Assembly: GCA_016937215.1 (NCBI GenBank) | Contig: JAFGWI010000036.1 | Location: 1-34,065 of the forward strand | Reading direction: 5' to 3' | DNA: 34,065 nucleotides | Origin: Spirochaetales bacterium | Lineage (GTDB): Bacteria > Spirochaetota > Spirochaetia > SZUA-6 > JAFGRV01 | In this document: in pieces, positions 1 through 7,203 of the stretch | How the letters are laid out: every line of letters starts with the position of its first letter | How positions within the stretch are numbered: position 1 is the stretch's first letter | The notes under the pieces: generated by a model | Database searches by the model: none | What the model saw: the letters and a program-made list of their open reading frames with translations, nothing else | What the model was told of the DNA's origin: nothing | Program-made: the position numbers and the translations under genes

Positions 1-96
1 TAAAGTCGGGACTTTTGCAATTAGCTCTGCTATTATTACAATCCTTAACGCTAAAAATCGTGATTCCTGTTTAAGCTAAACAAATACGTTTTTTCA
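1..96 (-). repeat. R-family MITE-like repeat, partial copy R1 at the window edge
   Basis: The first 96 bases match the reverse complement of 33950-34045 with only about four mismatches, all near the inner end. Bases 1-27 are the terminal inverted repeat of the R family (outward end TTTTGCAATTAGCTC), seen intact at 4807-5004. Bases 28-96 are a flank shared only with the right edge of the window. The element continues off the window to the left. Confidence 0.8.
15..42 (+). promoter_or_regulatory. outward-facing promoter-like sequence at the R1 end
   Basis: TTGCAA (15-20), 16-bp spacer, TACAAT (37-42). The -35 lies in the terminal repeat and the -10 in the shared flank, pointing towards the hydrogenase gene. 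The same arrangement recurs in inverted form at the right edge of the window. Prediction from consensus only. Confidence 0.4.
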
Positions 97-153
97 AATT
101 TCTTTTTCAAGCTATTTTCTGACCGGGAATTGCTGCTTTTAGCTGTTATTTTC

Positions 154-182
154 TTGAAACCTTACCTTCGATAGCCTATGCT
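154..182 (+). promoter_or_regulatory. candidate promoter of the hydrogenase/MCP gene
   Basis: TTGAAA (154-159), 17-bp spacer, TATGCT (177-182), followed by the ribosome binding site GAGGG and ATG at 202. Transcription would start about 12 nt before the ATG, leaving a very short leader. Confidence 0.4.
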
Positions 183-201
183 TTAATATTGAGGGTAAAT
201 T

Positions 202-2286
202 ATGGCTAGTGATTTGGTTCCTGTTATACGGGTAGATTCGGAAAAATGTGTTAATTGTCATCAATGCATTTCAGCTTGTCCGGTAAAATACTGTATTGAC
301 GGAAGTGGTGAAAAGGTTGAAATCAATCATAATATGTGCATTGGCTGCGGCCATTGTATTGAGGTCTGTACTCACGATGCCCGTTCCTATTGTGATGACA
401 GTGAACTTTTTTTTCATGATTTGAATAATAATGTGCCTATGGTGGCCATTGCCGCGCCTTCTATAGCTTCCAGCTTTCCTGACCATTATCTGCAGCTGAA
501 TGATTATTTCCATGGTTTGGGGATTAAGGCTGTTTTTGATGTGAGCTTTGGAGCTGAATTGACGGTAAAGAGCTATCTTGATCATATTAAAAATAATGAA
601 GTGAAAACCTTGATTGCTCAACCTTGCCCGGCTATTGTTTCTTTTATTCAGATTTACAAACCAGAGCTATTGCCCTACCTGGCGCCTGCCCATAGCCCCA
701 TGCTTCATACCATAGTAATGATTCGTCAGTTTTATTCTCAGTATAAGGGTTACAAAATCGCTGTGCTGTCGCCTTGCCTGGCTAAAAAAAGAGAGTTTAA
801 TGAAACCGGACTGGGGGACTATAATCTTACTTTCCGGTCTATTGAAAAGCATCTTAAAGAAAAGCAAATTGACCTGTCACTGTATTCGCCCAGGGCCTAT
901 TTAACACCAGCTCCTGAAAGAGCTGTGCTTTTTCCGAGTCCCGGGGGTTTAATGAAAACCGCCGAACGTGACGCGCCGGGCTTAAGCGAAAAAACACGGA
1001 AAATCGAAGGCCCCGATAATATTTATCCTTACCTCTCCACATTGCAGGGTTCCATGAGTAAAGGATGCGCGCCTTTATTGGTGGATTGCTTGAGTTGTGA
1101 ACTTGGTTGTAATGGAGGCCCCGGCACATTGAATCAAGATGCCAATCGTGATGAGCTTGAGTATTATATCAACCGACGTAGAGATGAAGCTGCCCAAAAT
1201 CAGAAAAATCATAATCCCTTTTTAAAAGAAAAAGTAAAGGGCCAGTTTTATAAAAAGGTGAACACCTATTGGAAACCCGGGCTCTATAATAGAAGTTATA
1301 AAAATTTAAGCCAGAATAATCGTATTAAGACGCCAAATGCAGGACAACTTGAAAAAGTTTATGCTGCCTTGCACAAATACAGTGACAAGGATATTTACAA
1401 TTGTTCTTCCTGTGGTTATGACAGTTGTGAAGCCATGGCCATAGCTATTTTTAATGGATTGAACAAGGTGGAAAACTGTTATCACTATACAGAAGCTGTT
1501 CTCAGAAATCATAAAAGTGAACGCGGTGAAATTATCAGCAAACAGGAAGAGGCTATTAAATTCAGCCAGGAAATCACCAATAATGTGCGTTTTTTGACAG
1601 AGACAACCAGTTCTGAAGTGGCAGGGCAATTAGGAAAACTGGAAAATACCCTTGGAATACTGACTTCCATGTTTGAAGGCATAAAAAAGGTTGGTTCCAT
1701 GTCTCAAGGTGGACTGAGCGAGTTGGGACAATTAAAGGATCTTGCGCAAACCGGTGAAATTGACATGGAAAACACTGTTGGCGCGATTTCTGACATTAAA
1801 AAAGGCGTGGATGATATTATTGGAGCCATTGAAATTATCCGTCAGGTGGCTGAGGACACTCGTATTTTGTCCATGAACGCTGAAATTGAAGCTGCCCAGG
1901 CAAAAGAATCGGGAAAGGGGTTTTCAGTGGTGGCTGAAGAAATTCGGCTGCTTTCGGATAACACCAAAAGCAATGCTCTGGCAATTGGCGCTAATCTTCA
2001 GGCTATTGTGGAAAGCATAAACCGGGCAGAATCGGTGGCTTTGAATACTGAAAGCGCCATCTCTTCAATGATCAGGAGTTTTGAAAGAATCGCTAATAAC
2101 ATGAATATTATTTATTCTGACATGGTAAATATGCAAAGTAAAAGCAATGAGATTTCAAGCGATTTATCGGGTTGGAAGAATTTTTCCAATAAAATTCAGG
2201 GCGCCTATGATACCATTTATCAGGCTGTTAAGGAAATGCAGGACCAGATGAGACAGATGACAGTTGTTAATAAAAACCTAGATTAA
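202..2286 (+). CDS. [FeFe]-hydrogenase-like sensor fused to a soluble chemoreceptor
   Basis: This 694-aa protein has no signal peptide or membrane segment, so it is cytoplasmic. Residues 16-56 hold two [4Fe-4S] ferredoxin motifs (CVNCHQC, CIGCGHC). Residues 80-310 form an iron-hydrogenase large-subunit domain in which all four H-cluster cysteines seem present: QPCP (C142), SPCLAKK (C192), and the pair in CELGCNGG (C299, C303). The proton-relay cysteine of the usual TSCCP motif is replaced by proline. Residues 401-426 are a further Fe-S motif (CSSCG...C). Residues 440-690 are a coiled-coil methyl-accepting signalling domain with the conserved hairpin tip around MNAEIEAAQA. Family knowledge links such sensory hydrogenases to H2 or redox sensing; here the output would be the CheA/CheW array. 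It probably does not turn over H2 fast. Start is supported by GAGGG seven bases before ATG. Confidence 0.9.
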   Translation: MASDLVPVIRVDSEKCVNCHQCISACPVKYCIDGSGEKVEINHNMCIGCGHCIEVCTHDARSYCDDSELFFHDLNNNVPMVAIAAPSIASSFPDHYLQLNDYFHGLGIKAVFDVSFGAELTVKSYLDHIKNNEVKTLIAQPCPAIVSFIQIYKPELLPYLAPAHSPMLHTIVMIRQFYSQYKGYKIAVLSPCLAKKREFNETGLGDYNLTFRSIEKHLKEKQIDLSLYSPRAYLTPAPERAVLFPSPGGLMKTAERDAPGLSEKTRKIEGPDNIYPYLSTLQGSMSKGCAPLLVDCLSCELGCNGGPGTLNQDANRDELEYYINRRRDEAAQNQKNHNPFLKEKVKGQFYKKVNTYWKPGLYNRSYKNLSQNNRIKTPNAGQLEKVYAALHKYSDKDIYNCSSCGYDSCEAMAIAIFNGLNKVENCYHYTEAVLRNHKSERGEIISKQEEAIKFSQEITNNVRFLTETTSSEVAGQLGKLENTLGILTSMFEGIKKVGSMSQGGLSELGQLKDLAQTGEIDMENTVGAISDIKKGVDDIIGAIEIIRQVAEDTRILSMNAEIEAAQAKESGKGFSVVAEEIRLLSDNTKSNALAIGANLQAIVESINRAESVALNTESAISSMIRSFERIANNMNIIYSDMVNMQSKSNEISSDLSGWKNFSNKIQGAYDTIYQAVKEMQDQMRQMTVVNKNLD

Positions 2287-2783
2287 AAGTATTATCAGAA
2301 GAGCTCCTTTGTTTGACTGGCTTTAAAAATCCTTTCGCAATTTTTGAATAAAATGAAAACCATGCCTCCTTTTCCTAACGCCTTTATAGCTAAATGATGA
2401 TTTTCTGAACAAGCAGAAAACAGCAAAATCGCGATCGCCCGATGTGTCTTTTGGTGGTAAATGCTCTGCATTAATTGTCAATGGCCTAGCCAGGCGGAAA
2501 ATAGCCTTTTTTAGCCGGATAAATAGGACAATAAGCTGATTGTATTTTTACTTGTTTTAGTGCAACCTGAAAGTGGATATCTTGATATTTTTTTGACTTA
2601 CAAGCCTGAATGATGTTAAAATGACTTGAGCCTGATTTTCAAAACAATCATTAGTACCATCGGGCTGTGTGAATGGCTGTTCCAGGCTGATGGAATAGCT
2701 TTTCATAGAGCAGTTCAGGGCTATATGTTCGGGCATAAAAAAACAAAATATCTGTTGAGCTATGGCCGGTTCTGGTTGTGTAT
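2287..2783. other. gene-free stretch with a PAL remnant
   Basis: No credible gene. A fragment at about 2363-2386 (CTCCTTTTCCTAACGCC) resembles the inverted left end of the PAL repeat family and looks like a decayed copy. An open frame from a TTG at 2626 runs into PAL copy A and has no ribosome binding site. Confidence 0.5.
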
Positions 2784-2939
2784 GGCGTTAGGGATTGGAG
2801 TTATGGGTTTCAGGTTTTTCAAAACCTGAAACCCAAAGCGTTTTTTTTCTGATAATTTCAGAAAAAAAAACCTTCGAAGGCGAAAGCCGGAGTAACGGAA
2901 AGCCCGGCCTGCTGGAATGGAATGGAAGCAGGCAACGCC
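2784..2939 (+). repeat. PAL palindromic repeat, copy A
   Basis: Begins GGCGTTAGGGATTGGAG and ends AACGCC, a short terminal inverted repeat. Hairpin 1 spans 2804-2835: 15 perfectly paired bases around the conserved TTTTTCAAAA apex. Hairpin 2 spans 2841-2869: 12 perfect pairs around TAATT. It is followed by the backbone block GCCGGAGTAACGGAAAGCCC and by hairpin 3 (GCCTGCT...AGCAGGC). The length of 156 bp equals copy B exactly, although the stems share no sequence. Confidence 0.85.
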
Positions 2940-2983
2940 CAAAAGATCTTAACATTGGCTATTAAAAAAACAAGGGGAAAAAT

Positions 2984-4729
2984 ATGAAAAACTTGAATTT
3001 GAAGTTTAAAATCGGGTTTATCCTGATCATTTTTTTGTTCTGCGCGGGAACGGGTTTCGCGGCTGAATGCGGGGATGTTGACGCGAGCGGCGTGGTGAAT
3101 ATTGTGGACGCGTTGTTGATTGCCCAGAATTATGTCGGCACTGCGGTTGAGAGTTTTGATGCGGCTATGGCTGATGTGAATGGCGATGAAGCGATAAATA
3201 TTGTGGACGCCCTTCTGGTGGCCCAGTTTTATGTGGGCTTGATCGATGAGCTGCCTGGTTGCGGCGGGGTGATTGTTAATCCTGATGAATATGATTGTAC
3301 CTATATTCCTGAATGGTCGGCCACGGAGATTTATCAGCCGGGAAGTCAGGTAAAGCAGCTGGATAATGTTTATGAAAATAACTGGTATACCGAGAATCAG
3401 GAGCCAGCGGAAAATTCCGGGGCCAATGAAGTGTGGTCTTTGATGGGGCCTTGTGATCCTGATCCTGAGCCGGGTACGCCTACGCCTGTACCAAGCGCGA
3501 TTCCCACTGAAGAGCCTACGGGTACACCTGATCCTGATCGTACACAGGCTCCTTATCCCGAGATGGATGCTTCTGAATGTGGTGCCTGGGTCATGAAGGA
3601 TAATGTGTGTACAGCCCGTTATTGCAGTGATAATCTTAAATCCGAGGATTGCGAAGGTTGCGGTGGTAATGAAGGTGCTTTGTGTGAAGTGGTTAGTTCC
3701 AAGGCCTCTGTTTCAGGTGCCTGGCCTGAGGTGACCAGTATCAGCGATGAAGAACCTTGGCATTATTCCCGGTCCACTCATTATGGTATTGGAAAGGGCG
3801 GGGCCTGTGCCTTTGGTTTATATAATATTTGTTCTTCAGCCATGGGGCCTGATGATCATTTTTTTAACCCCGAGTGTGAGGCTTTTTGCCGGGATTATCC
3901 TGACTTGTGTGCTGATCCTGAAGGGGTCACCTTTCGCGGTAACTGGGTCGCGCCTCAGGGCAATTACTATACCCAGTTCTGGCCGACTCTTGCCGGTGAT
4001 TGGGACAATTATCTGAGCTGCGGCGAATGTTTTGAGATGATTCGTATTCATCCTGACGGGACCGAGTATCAGCCGGGTGACGCGGGCTATACTGATCCGA
4101 TTATTGTGACAGTGGCCGATTCCTGTCCTTGTTCCGCCAACTCCAAGTGGTGCTGCGGCGCGGGGCGTAACCATTGTTATGAGGTGGCTGATTATGCCTA
4201 TGGGTGTCCTATGCCGCCAAATCCTCCTTTGCCGGCTGACCGTGACCCTTCTCCTGAAGAAAGTATTCACATCGATTTGTGCAGTATTGCCATGGCTCGT
4301 TTGCAGTCCGGCGATGCCAGCGGCGGTATTATTGATGGCATTATTCCCACCAAATACAGGCGAGTGCCTTGTCCGGTTGTGGGTAATATTCATGTGTGGC
4401 TTTTGACTGGTTCAAGCACCTGGTATTTTGCCTTGAGTGTCGTGAATGTGGCTGGGCTTGGTTCGGTCGTAACGGTTGAGGCTCAGATGGGTAATGGTGA
4501 ATGGGTATCGCTGAAGCGTGATCCCAATTACACCAGCGCGCGTCCTCAGGAACGTTATGGTACTTGGGTTGTTCCTCCGGGAGCAGGTCCTTTTTACTTG
4601 CCTGTTTCGCTGCGTTTTACTAATGCCTCAGGGGCAACCCTTGAGTCAGAGGGAGCGATTGAGTCATGGAAGCCTGATGACGAGGCAATGGCCGAGAAGT
4701 ATTTTATTGATACGGGTGTGCAGTTTTAA
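2984..4729 (+). CDS. secreted dockerin / CBM5-12-like / expansin-like protein
   Basis: This 581-aa protein starts with a signal peptide (about residues 1-27). A two-repeat dockerin follows (29-92; calcium loops DVDASGVVNIVD and DVNGDEAINIVD), then an aromatic CBM5/12-like module (about 104-157) and a Pro/Thr linker (158-192). Residues 260-575 look like a bacterial expansin. A double-psi barrel is marked by GGACAFG, CGECFEM, VADSCPC and HIDLCSIAMARL; RRVPCPVVG leads into a CBM63-like second domain. Expansins loosen cellulose-hemicellulose contacts without hydrolysis. The barrel also resembles GH45, so a GH45-type endoglucanase is the main alternative, but the GH45 catalytic pair is not recognisable. 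Many cysteines suggest disulfides. AAGGGG precedes the ATG. It sits just after PAL copy A and is followed by its own terminator, so it is probably monocistronic. Confidence 0.82.
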   Translation: MKNLNLKFKIGFILIIFLFCAGTGFAAECGDVDASGVVNIVDALLIAQNYVGTAVESFDAAMADVNGDEAINIVDALLVAQFYVGLIDELPGCGGVIVNPDEYDCTYIPEWSATEIYQPGSQVKQLDNVYENNWYTENQEPAENSGANEVWSLMGPCDPDPEPGTPTPVPSAIPTEEPTGTPDPDRTQAPYPEMDASECGAWVMKDNVCTARYCSDNLKSEDCEGCGGNEGALCEVVSSKASVSGAWPEVTSISDEEPWHYSRSTHYGIGKGGACAFGLYNICSSAMGPDDHFFNPECEAFCRDYPDLCADPEGVTFRGNWVAPQGNYYTQFWPTLAGDWDNYLSCGECFEMIRIHPDGTEYQPGDAGYTDPIIVTVADSCPCSANSKWCCGAGRNHCYEVADYAYGCPMPPNPPLPADRDPSPEESIHIDLCSIAMARLQSGDASGGIIDGIIPTKYRRVPCPVVGNIHVWLLTGSSTWYFALSVVNVAGLGSVVTVEAQMGNGEWVSLKRDPNYTSARPQERYGTWVVPPGAGPFYLPVSLRFTNASGATLESEGAIESWKPDDEAMAEKYFIDTGVQF

Positions 4730-4765
4730 CGATTGCTTTTTTGTGTGACTTTGTTTATTTTCTGT

Positions 4766-4800
4766 TCCGGCTGGTTGAAAAAAACCGGCCGGATTTTTTT
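4766..4800 (+). terminator. rho-independent terminator of the expansin-like gene
   Basis: An 11-bp stem (TCCGGCTGGTT with AACCGGCCGGA, one G-T pair) with an A-rich loop is followed by seven T residues. Confidence 0.85.
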
Positions 4801-4806
4801 ATGATA

Positions 4807-5004
4807 GAGCCAATTGCAAAAAATCCTGACGTTAGCAATTGGCCAGCGACGATAATATTATAACTTATTAAATTATAGCAAATTAGCTAATACGTAATTT
4901 TCAATTTTTTTGCAAAACCTCAGTTTTGTAAGAGCCTCGATAATAAGTTATTTATATATTGCCGCCTGTTAATTGTTAATGTCAGGATTTTTTGCATTTA
5001 GCTC
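4807..5004. mobile_element. intact MITE-like element, R-family copy R2
   Basis: This 198-bp AT-rich, non-coding element has imperfect terminal inverted repeats of about 63 bp. The left end GAGCCAATTGCAAAAAATCC matches the reverse complement of the right end, GAGCTAAATGCAAAAAATCC, and pairing continues through CTGACrTTArCAATT to a shared AACTTATT. The centre holds AAACCTCAGTTTTGTAAGAGCCTC, which recurs in copies R3-R5. No transposase is present. Flanks (ATGATA / ATGAAT) do not give a clear target duplication. Confidence 0.75.
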
Positions 5005-5020
5005 ATGAATTTTATATTAA
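4992..5020 (+). promoter_or_regulatory. promoter formed at the end of R2, reading into the DUF1573 gene
   Basis: TTGCAT (4992-4997), 17-bp spacer, TATTAA (5015-5020). The -35 is inside the terminal repeat of R2 and the -10 is just outside it, 62 bp before the next start codon. Confidence 0.45.
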
Positions 5021-5081
5021 CAATTCCGGATTATCAGGCCTTGTGTTTTATTAGGCTGATGATAAATTCAAGGAGAATATA

Positions 5082-6122
5082 ATGAGAATTAAATTGTTTC
5101 CTGTTTTGCTGATCATTTTGGCTTTGTTTTTTTCAGCTTGTGAAAAGCCGAAAAAAGGGAAGGTGGAAGCTCCTGATATTCTATTCGTTTCGGGTGTTCA
5201 TGATTTTGGGGTGCTCGATGAGGGAGAATCGGTGAGTCATGTTTTTGAGTTCTCTAACTCGGGTAGTGCTACTTTGGTGATTGAAGATGTTCGGCCGACT
5301 TGCGGCTGTACCATTACCGGTGGTTTTGATAAGCAGTTAGAGCCTGGCGAAACAGGGAGCCTGTTGGTGACTTTTGATTCTAGTGGTTTTGACGGGCCTG
5401 TTTCCAAGCCTATGATTGTAAGAACCAATGTCCCGGGCAAGGAAGAGTTGATTTTAACCATTTCAGGGACCGTTAAGGTCGCGGTAAGGATTAATCCTAA
5501 ATCACTTTTTCTGGGTAATATCTCCCAGGATCGAAGTGAAGCGCTTTCTGGCGCTGTCTCAATTACCAACCGTCTGGCAAAACCCTTCAGAATCATTGAT
5601 GTGATTAGACCGGCTGAAGCCAGTCAGAGGCCGAATGTGACTTTTGCCGGCGATGGGGTGGAAACACGTGTGGTTACTAATAATAAGGGCTTTGATTATT
5701 CTTTGTTGATTACTATTTTTCCGCCCTTTAAATATGGAGATGTGACGGGTTCCCTTATTGTTCAAACTGATATTCCCTCGAAGCCGGAAATTGTTCTTGA
5801 CTTTTCATACCATGTTGATCCACTGGTAAAGATATTTCCCAATCCCCTTTTTGTGAGCAGTGAACAGATAAATAAGGCTATTGATCAGATTATCAATGTT
5901 CAGTGCGCAGCCGGGTATGATCTGGAACTCCTTGATTATCGAACAAATAAAGCTGAGGTGAAAATTGGTGTTGTGGAAGTGGAACAGGGAAGGCGCTATA
6001 AGCTTGTTCTGAGTTTTCCAAAGAACTTCAGTTTTGATTCAAATAACACATTGAATGTGGAATTCAAAGCCGGGAATTTGCCTGATGAACCGATTTTTTC
6101 GGTACCAGTTTTGAAAATGTAG
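5082..6122 (+). CDS. DUF1573 / Ig-like lipoprotein
   Basis: This 346-aa protein has a lipoprotein signal peptide with lipobox FFSAC (lipidated Cys20), so it should be anchored in the inner or outer membrane, facing the periplasm or surface. Residues 32-125 match the DUF1573 family: an Ig-like beta sandwich beginning HDFGVLDEGE with the hallmark PTCGCT (73-77). At least one more Ig-like repeat follows (residues 130-240), with a third poorly defined part at the end. No catalytic motif is visible. Function in this family is not established. GGAG lies seven bases before the ATG. The gene is single; its likely promoter straddles the end of the MITE-like element R2. Confidence 0.8.
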   Translation: MRIKLFPVLLIILALFFSACEKPKKGKVEAPDILFVSGVHDFGVLDEGESVSHVFEFSNSGSATLVIEDVRPTCGCTITGGFDKQLEPGETGSLLVTFDSSGFDGPVSKPMIVRTNVPGKEELILTISGTVKVAVRINPKSLFLGNISQDRSEALSGAVSITNRLAKPFRIIDVIRPAEASQRPNVTFAGDGVETRVVTNNKGFDYSLLITIFPPFKYGDVTGSLIVQTDIPSKPEIVLDFSYHVDPLVKIFPNPLFVSSEQINKAIDQIINVQCAAGYDLELLDYRTNKAEVKIGVVEVEQGRRYKLVLSFPKNFSFDSNNTLNVEFKAGNLPDEPIFSVPVLKM

Positions 6123-6254
6123 CTTTTTTCATTTTACTCGTCGATCTGTTAGGTGAAGATTTCGGAAAGCCTTTGTGTTATTTTGTTTATAAAAAATTCA
6201 TAAAATTTGAAAGATTGAAATGAATTGGTGGTATTTGTTTAATAGAAATTTTTG

Positions 6255-6484
6255 AGCCTTGTTTGCCGCCCGGGGGCAAACAGGCCGGGTTTTCCGGGCT
6301 CTGGTCATAAATACTCCGCATTTATTGTTCGGTGTAATGAATGCTCATTGGCATTCACTATTGTTATGAATGCTCATTGGCATTCACTGTTCATTTGCGA
6401 GTTTGCCGGAAATTATGTGGTAAAAAACGCTTAATTGTGCTTATTTTGAAAAATAGACACAAGCTGCCTTCTATCCCTAACGCG
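6255..6484 (-). repeat. PAL palindromic repeat, copy E, enlarged and degenerate
   Basis: Read on the minus strand it starts GCGTTAGGGATAG (6484 downwards). Hairpin 1 keeps the TTTTTCAAAA apex with an imperfect stem, and hairpin 2 keeps ATAATTT but has lost pairing. The backbone end AAAACCCGGCC is present, and hairpin 3 (TGTTTGCC...GGCAAACA, 6260-6282) is intact. About 55 extra bases, including a tandem palindrome, are inserted in the middle. Confidence 0.7.
6339..6388. repeat. two tandem copies of a 21-bp palindrome inside PAL copy E
   Basis: The 21-bp unit beginning GAATGCTCATTGGCATTC occurs at 6339-6359 and again at 6368-6388 (period 29). Each unit is itself a small hairpin (GAATGC/GCATTC). 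Confidence 0.85.
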
Positions 6485-6510
6485 TGTAAAACAATAGCCC
6501 CCCCATTTAG

Positions 6511-6753
6511 CTAAACAAATACAATTTGTGAGGCCCTTTCAAAACTGAAATTCTGAAAGAATTATTAAAATCGCGGATAATTTATTTGTGTATTGATAGC
6601 TGTTAATTGCTAATAAGCTTGTTTTACAAGCTCGAAATTCGAGGCTGTTGTAATAAATATGGCACAACTTAACCACTCTACACTCTACCCCCATATATAG
6701 TCATTGATAGAGAAAAGCTTTTAGTAGCGACAGCCTCTAGTGTCAGGACTTTT
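6511..6753 (-). repeat. R-family repeat, copy R3
   Basis: Read on the minus strand, AAAAGTCCTGAC (6753-6742) is the R terminal motif. After a nested element come TTAGCAATTAACAG and the central block CAGTTTTGAAAGGGCCTC, then CTAAACAAATAC shared with the window ends. It is the inverted partner of R4 (11514-11775). Confidence 0.7.
6641..6737. mobile_element. small inverted-repeat element nested in R3
   Basis: This 97-bp segment is bounded by GAGGCTGTTG (6641) and CGACAGCCTC (6737) and sits between the R motifs CCTGAC and TTAGCAATTA, which are adjacent in R2. It carries CCCCCATATATAGTC, also present inverted in R4, so both R copies hold the same insertion at the same place. Confidence 0.6.
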
Positions 6754-6954
6754 GATATGACTTTTTGTATATAAAAATGAGTAAACTCCCTTGCACAAAA
6801 AGTGCAAAATTCTTGAGAGAGTCTGTATATGCGGAAATCTTATTAATGATTACGATATTTTACTGGTTAGTCATAACGTTGTTATTTGGATGTATATGTA
6901 GGAGTTTTGACCTATATTTTTCGGAAAAAATGAATACAAAATAGATGTAAATGC

Positions 6955-6983
6955 TTGAGATTTATAGTGTTTCGTGATACAAT
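6955..6983 (+). promoter_or_regulatory. promoter of the dockerin-esterase gene
   Basis: TTGAGA (6955-6960), 17-bp spacer, TACAAT (6978-6983). Transcription would begin near 6990, leaving a leader of about 214 nt before the ATG at 7204. Confidence 0.55.
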
Positions 6984-6998
6984 CTTACTATCTGGGAA

Positions 6999-7063
6999 AA
7001 TGATCTAACAGATGCAAATCTGAAGGAATTGTCACGTGCCCTTTTTTGATCATTAGCCGTGAC
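6999..7063 (+). promoter_or_regulatory. structured 5' leader with crossing helices (candidate pseudoknot or switch)
   Basis: Three perfect helices can be drawn. AATGATC (6999-7005) pairs with GATCATT (7048-7054). CAGAT-GCAA-ATCTG (7009-7022) is a hairpin with a GNRA-type tetraloop. GTCACG (7031-7036) pairs with CGTGAC (7058-7063). The first and third helices cross, so they form either an H-type pseudoknot or two mutually exclusive folds. It matches no riboswitch class I recognise. Confidence 0.45.
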
Positions 7064-7203
7064 TGCTTGTTTTTAAAAAAGCCTGTTTCCGGAAAATTTA
7101 TAGATAACAAGAAAACGAAAAATGAATAGGAAAAAAAGTAGCAGAATATAAAGGGGGAAAAACTTTTAAAAGAAAGTTTATCATTAAAGGAGAAAGAAAA
7201 GAA

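Noticed and set aside
2626-2829. Open frame of 67 codons before the expansin-like gene
   Set aside because: It begins at TTG without a ribosome binding site and runs into PAL copy A, where the palindrome provides the end of the frame.
2784-2939. PAL repeats as integron attC sites
   Set aside because: The GCGTTAGG end resembles an attC core, but the opposite end is AACGCC rather than the required inverse core, there is no integrase, and copies do not flank gene cassettes in one direction.
3836-4393. 185-codon open frame antisense to the expansin-like gene
   Set aside because: Shadow of a real coding region with composition expected from the opposite strand.
6339-6388. CRISPR-like repeats
   Set aside because: Only two units with an 8-bp gap; they are palindromes inside a PAL copy and no cas gene is present.
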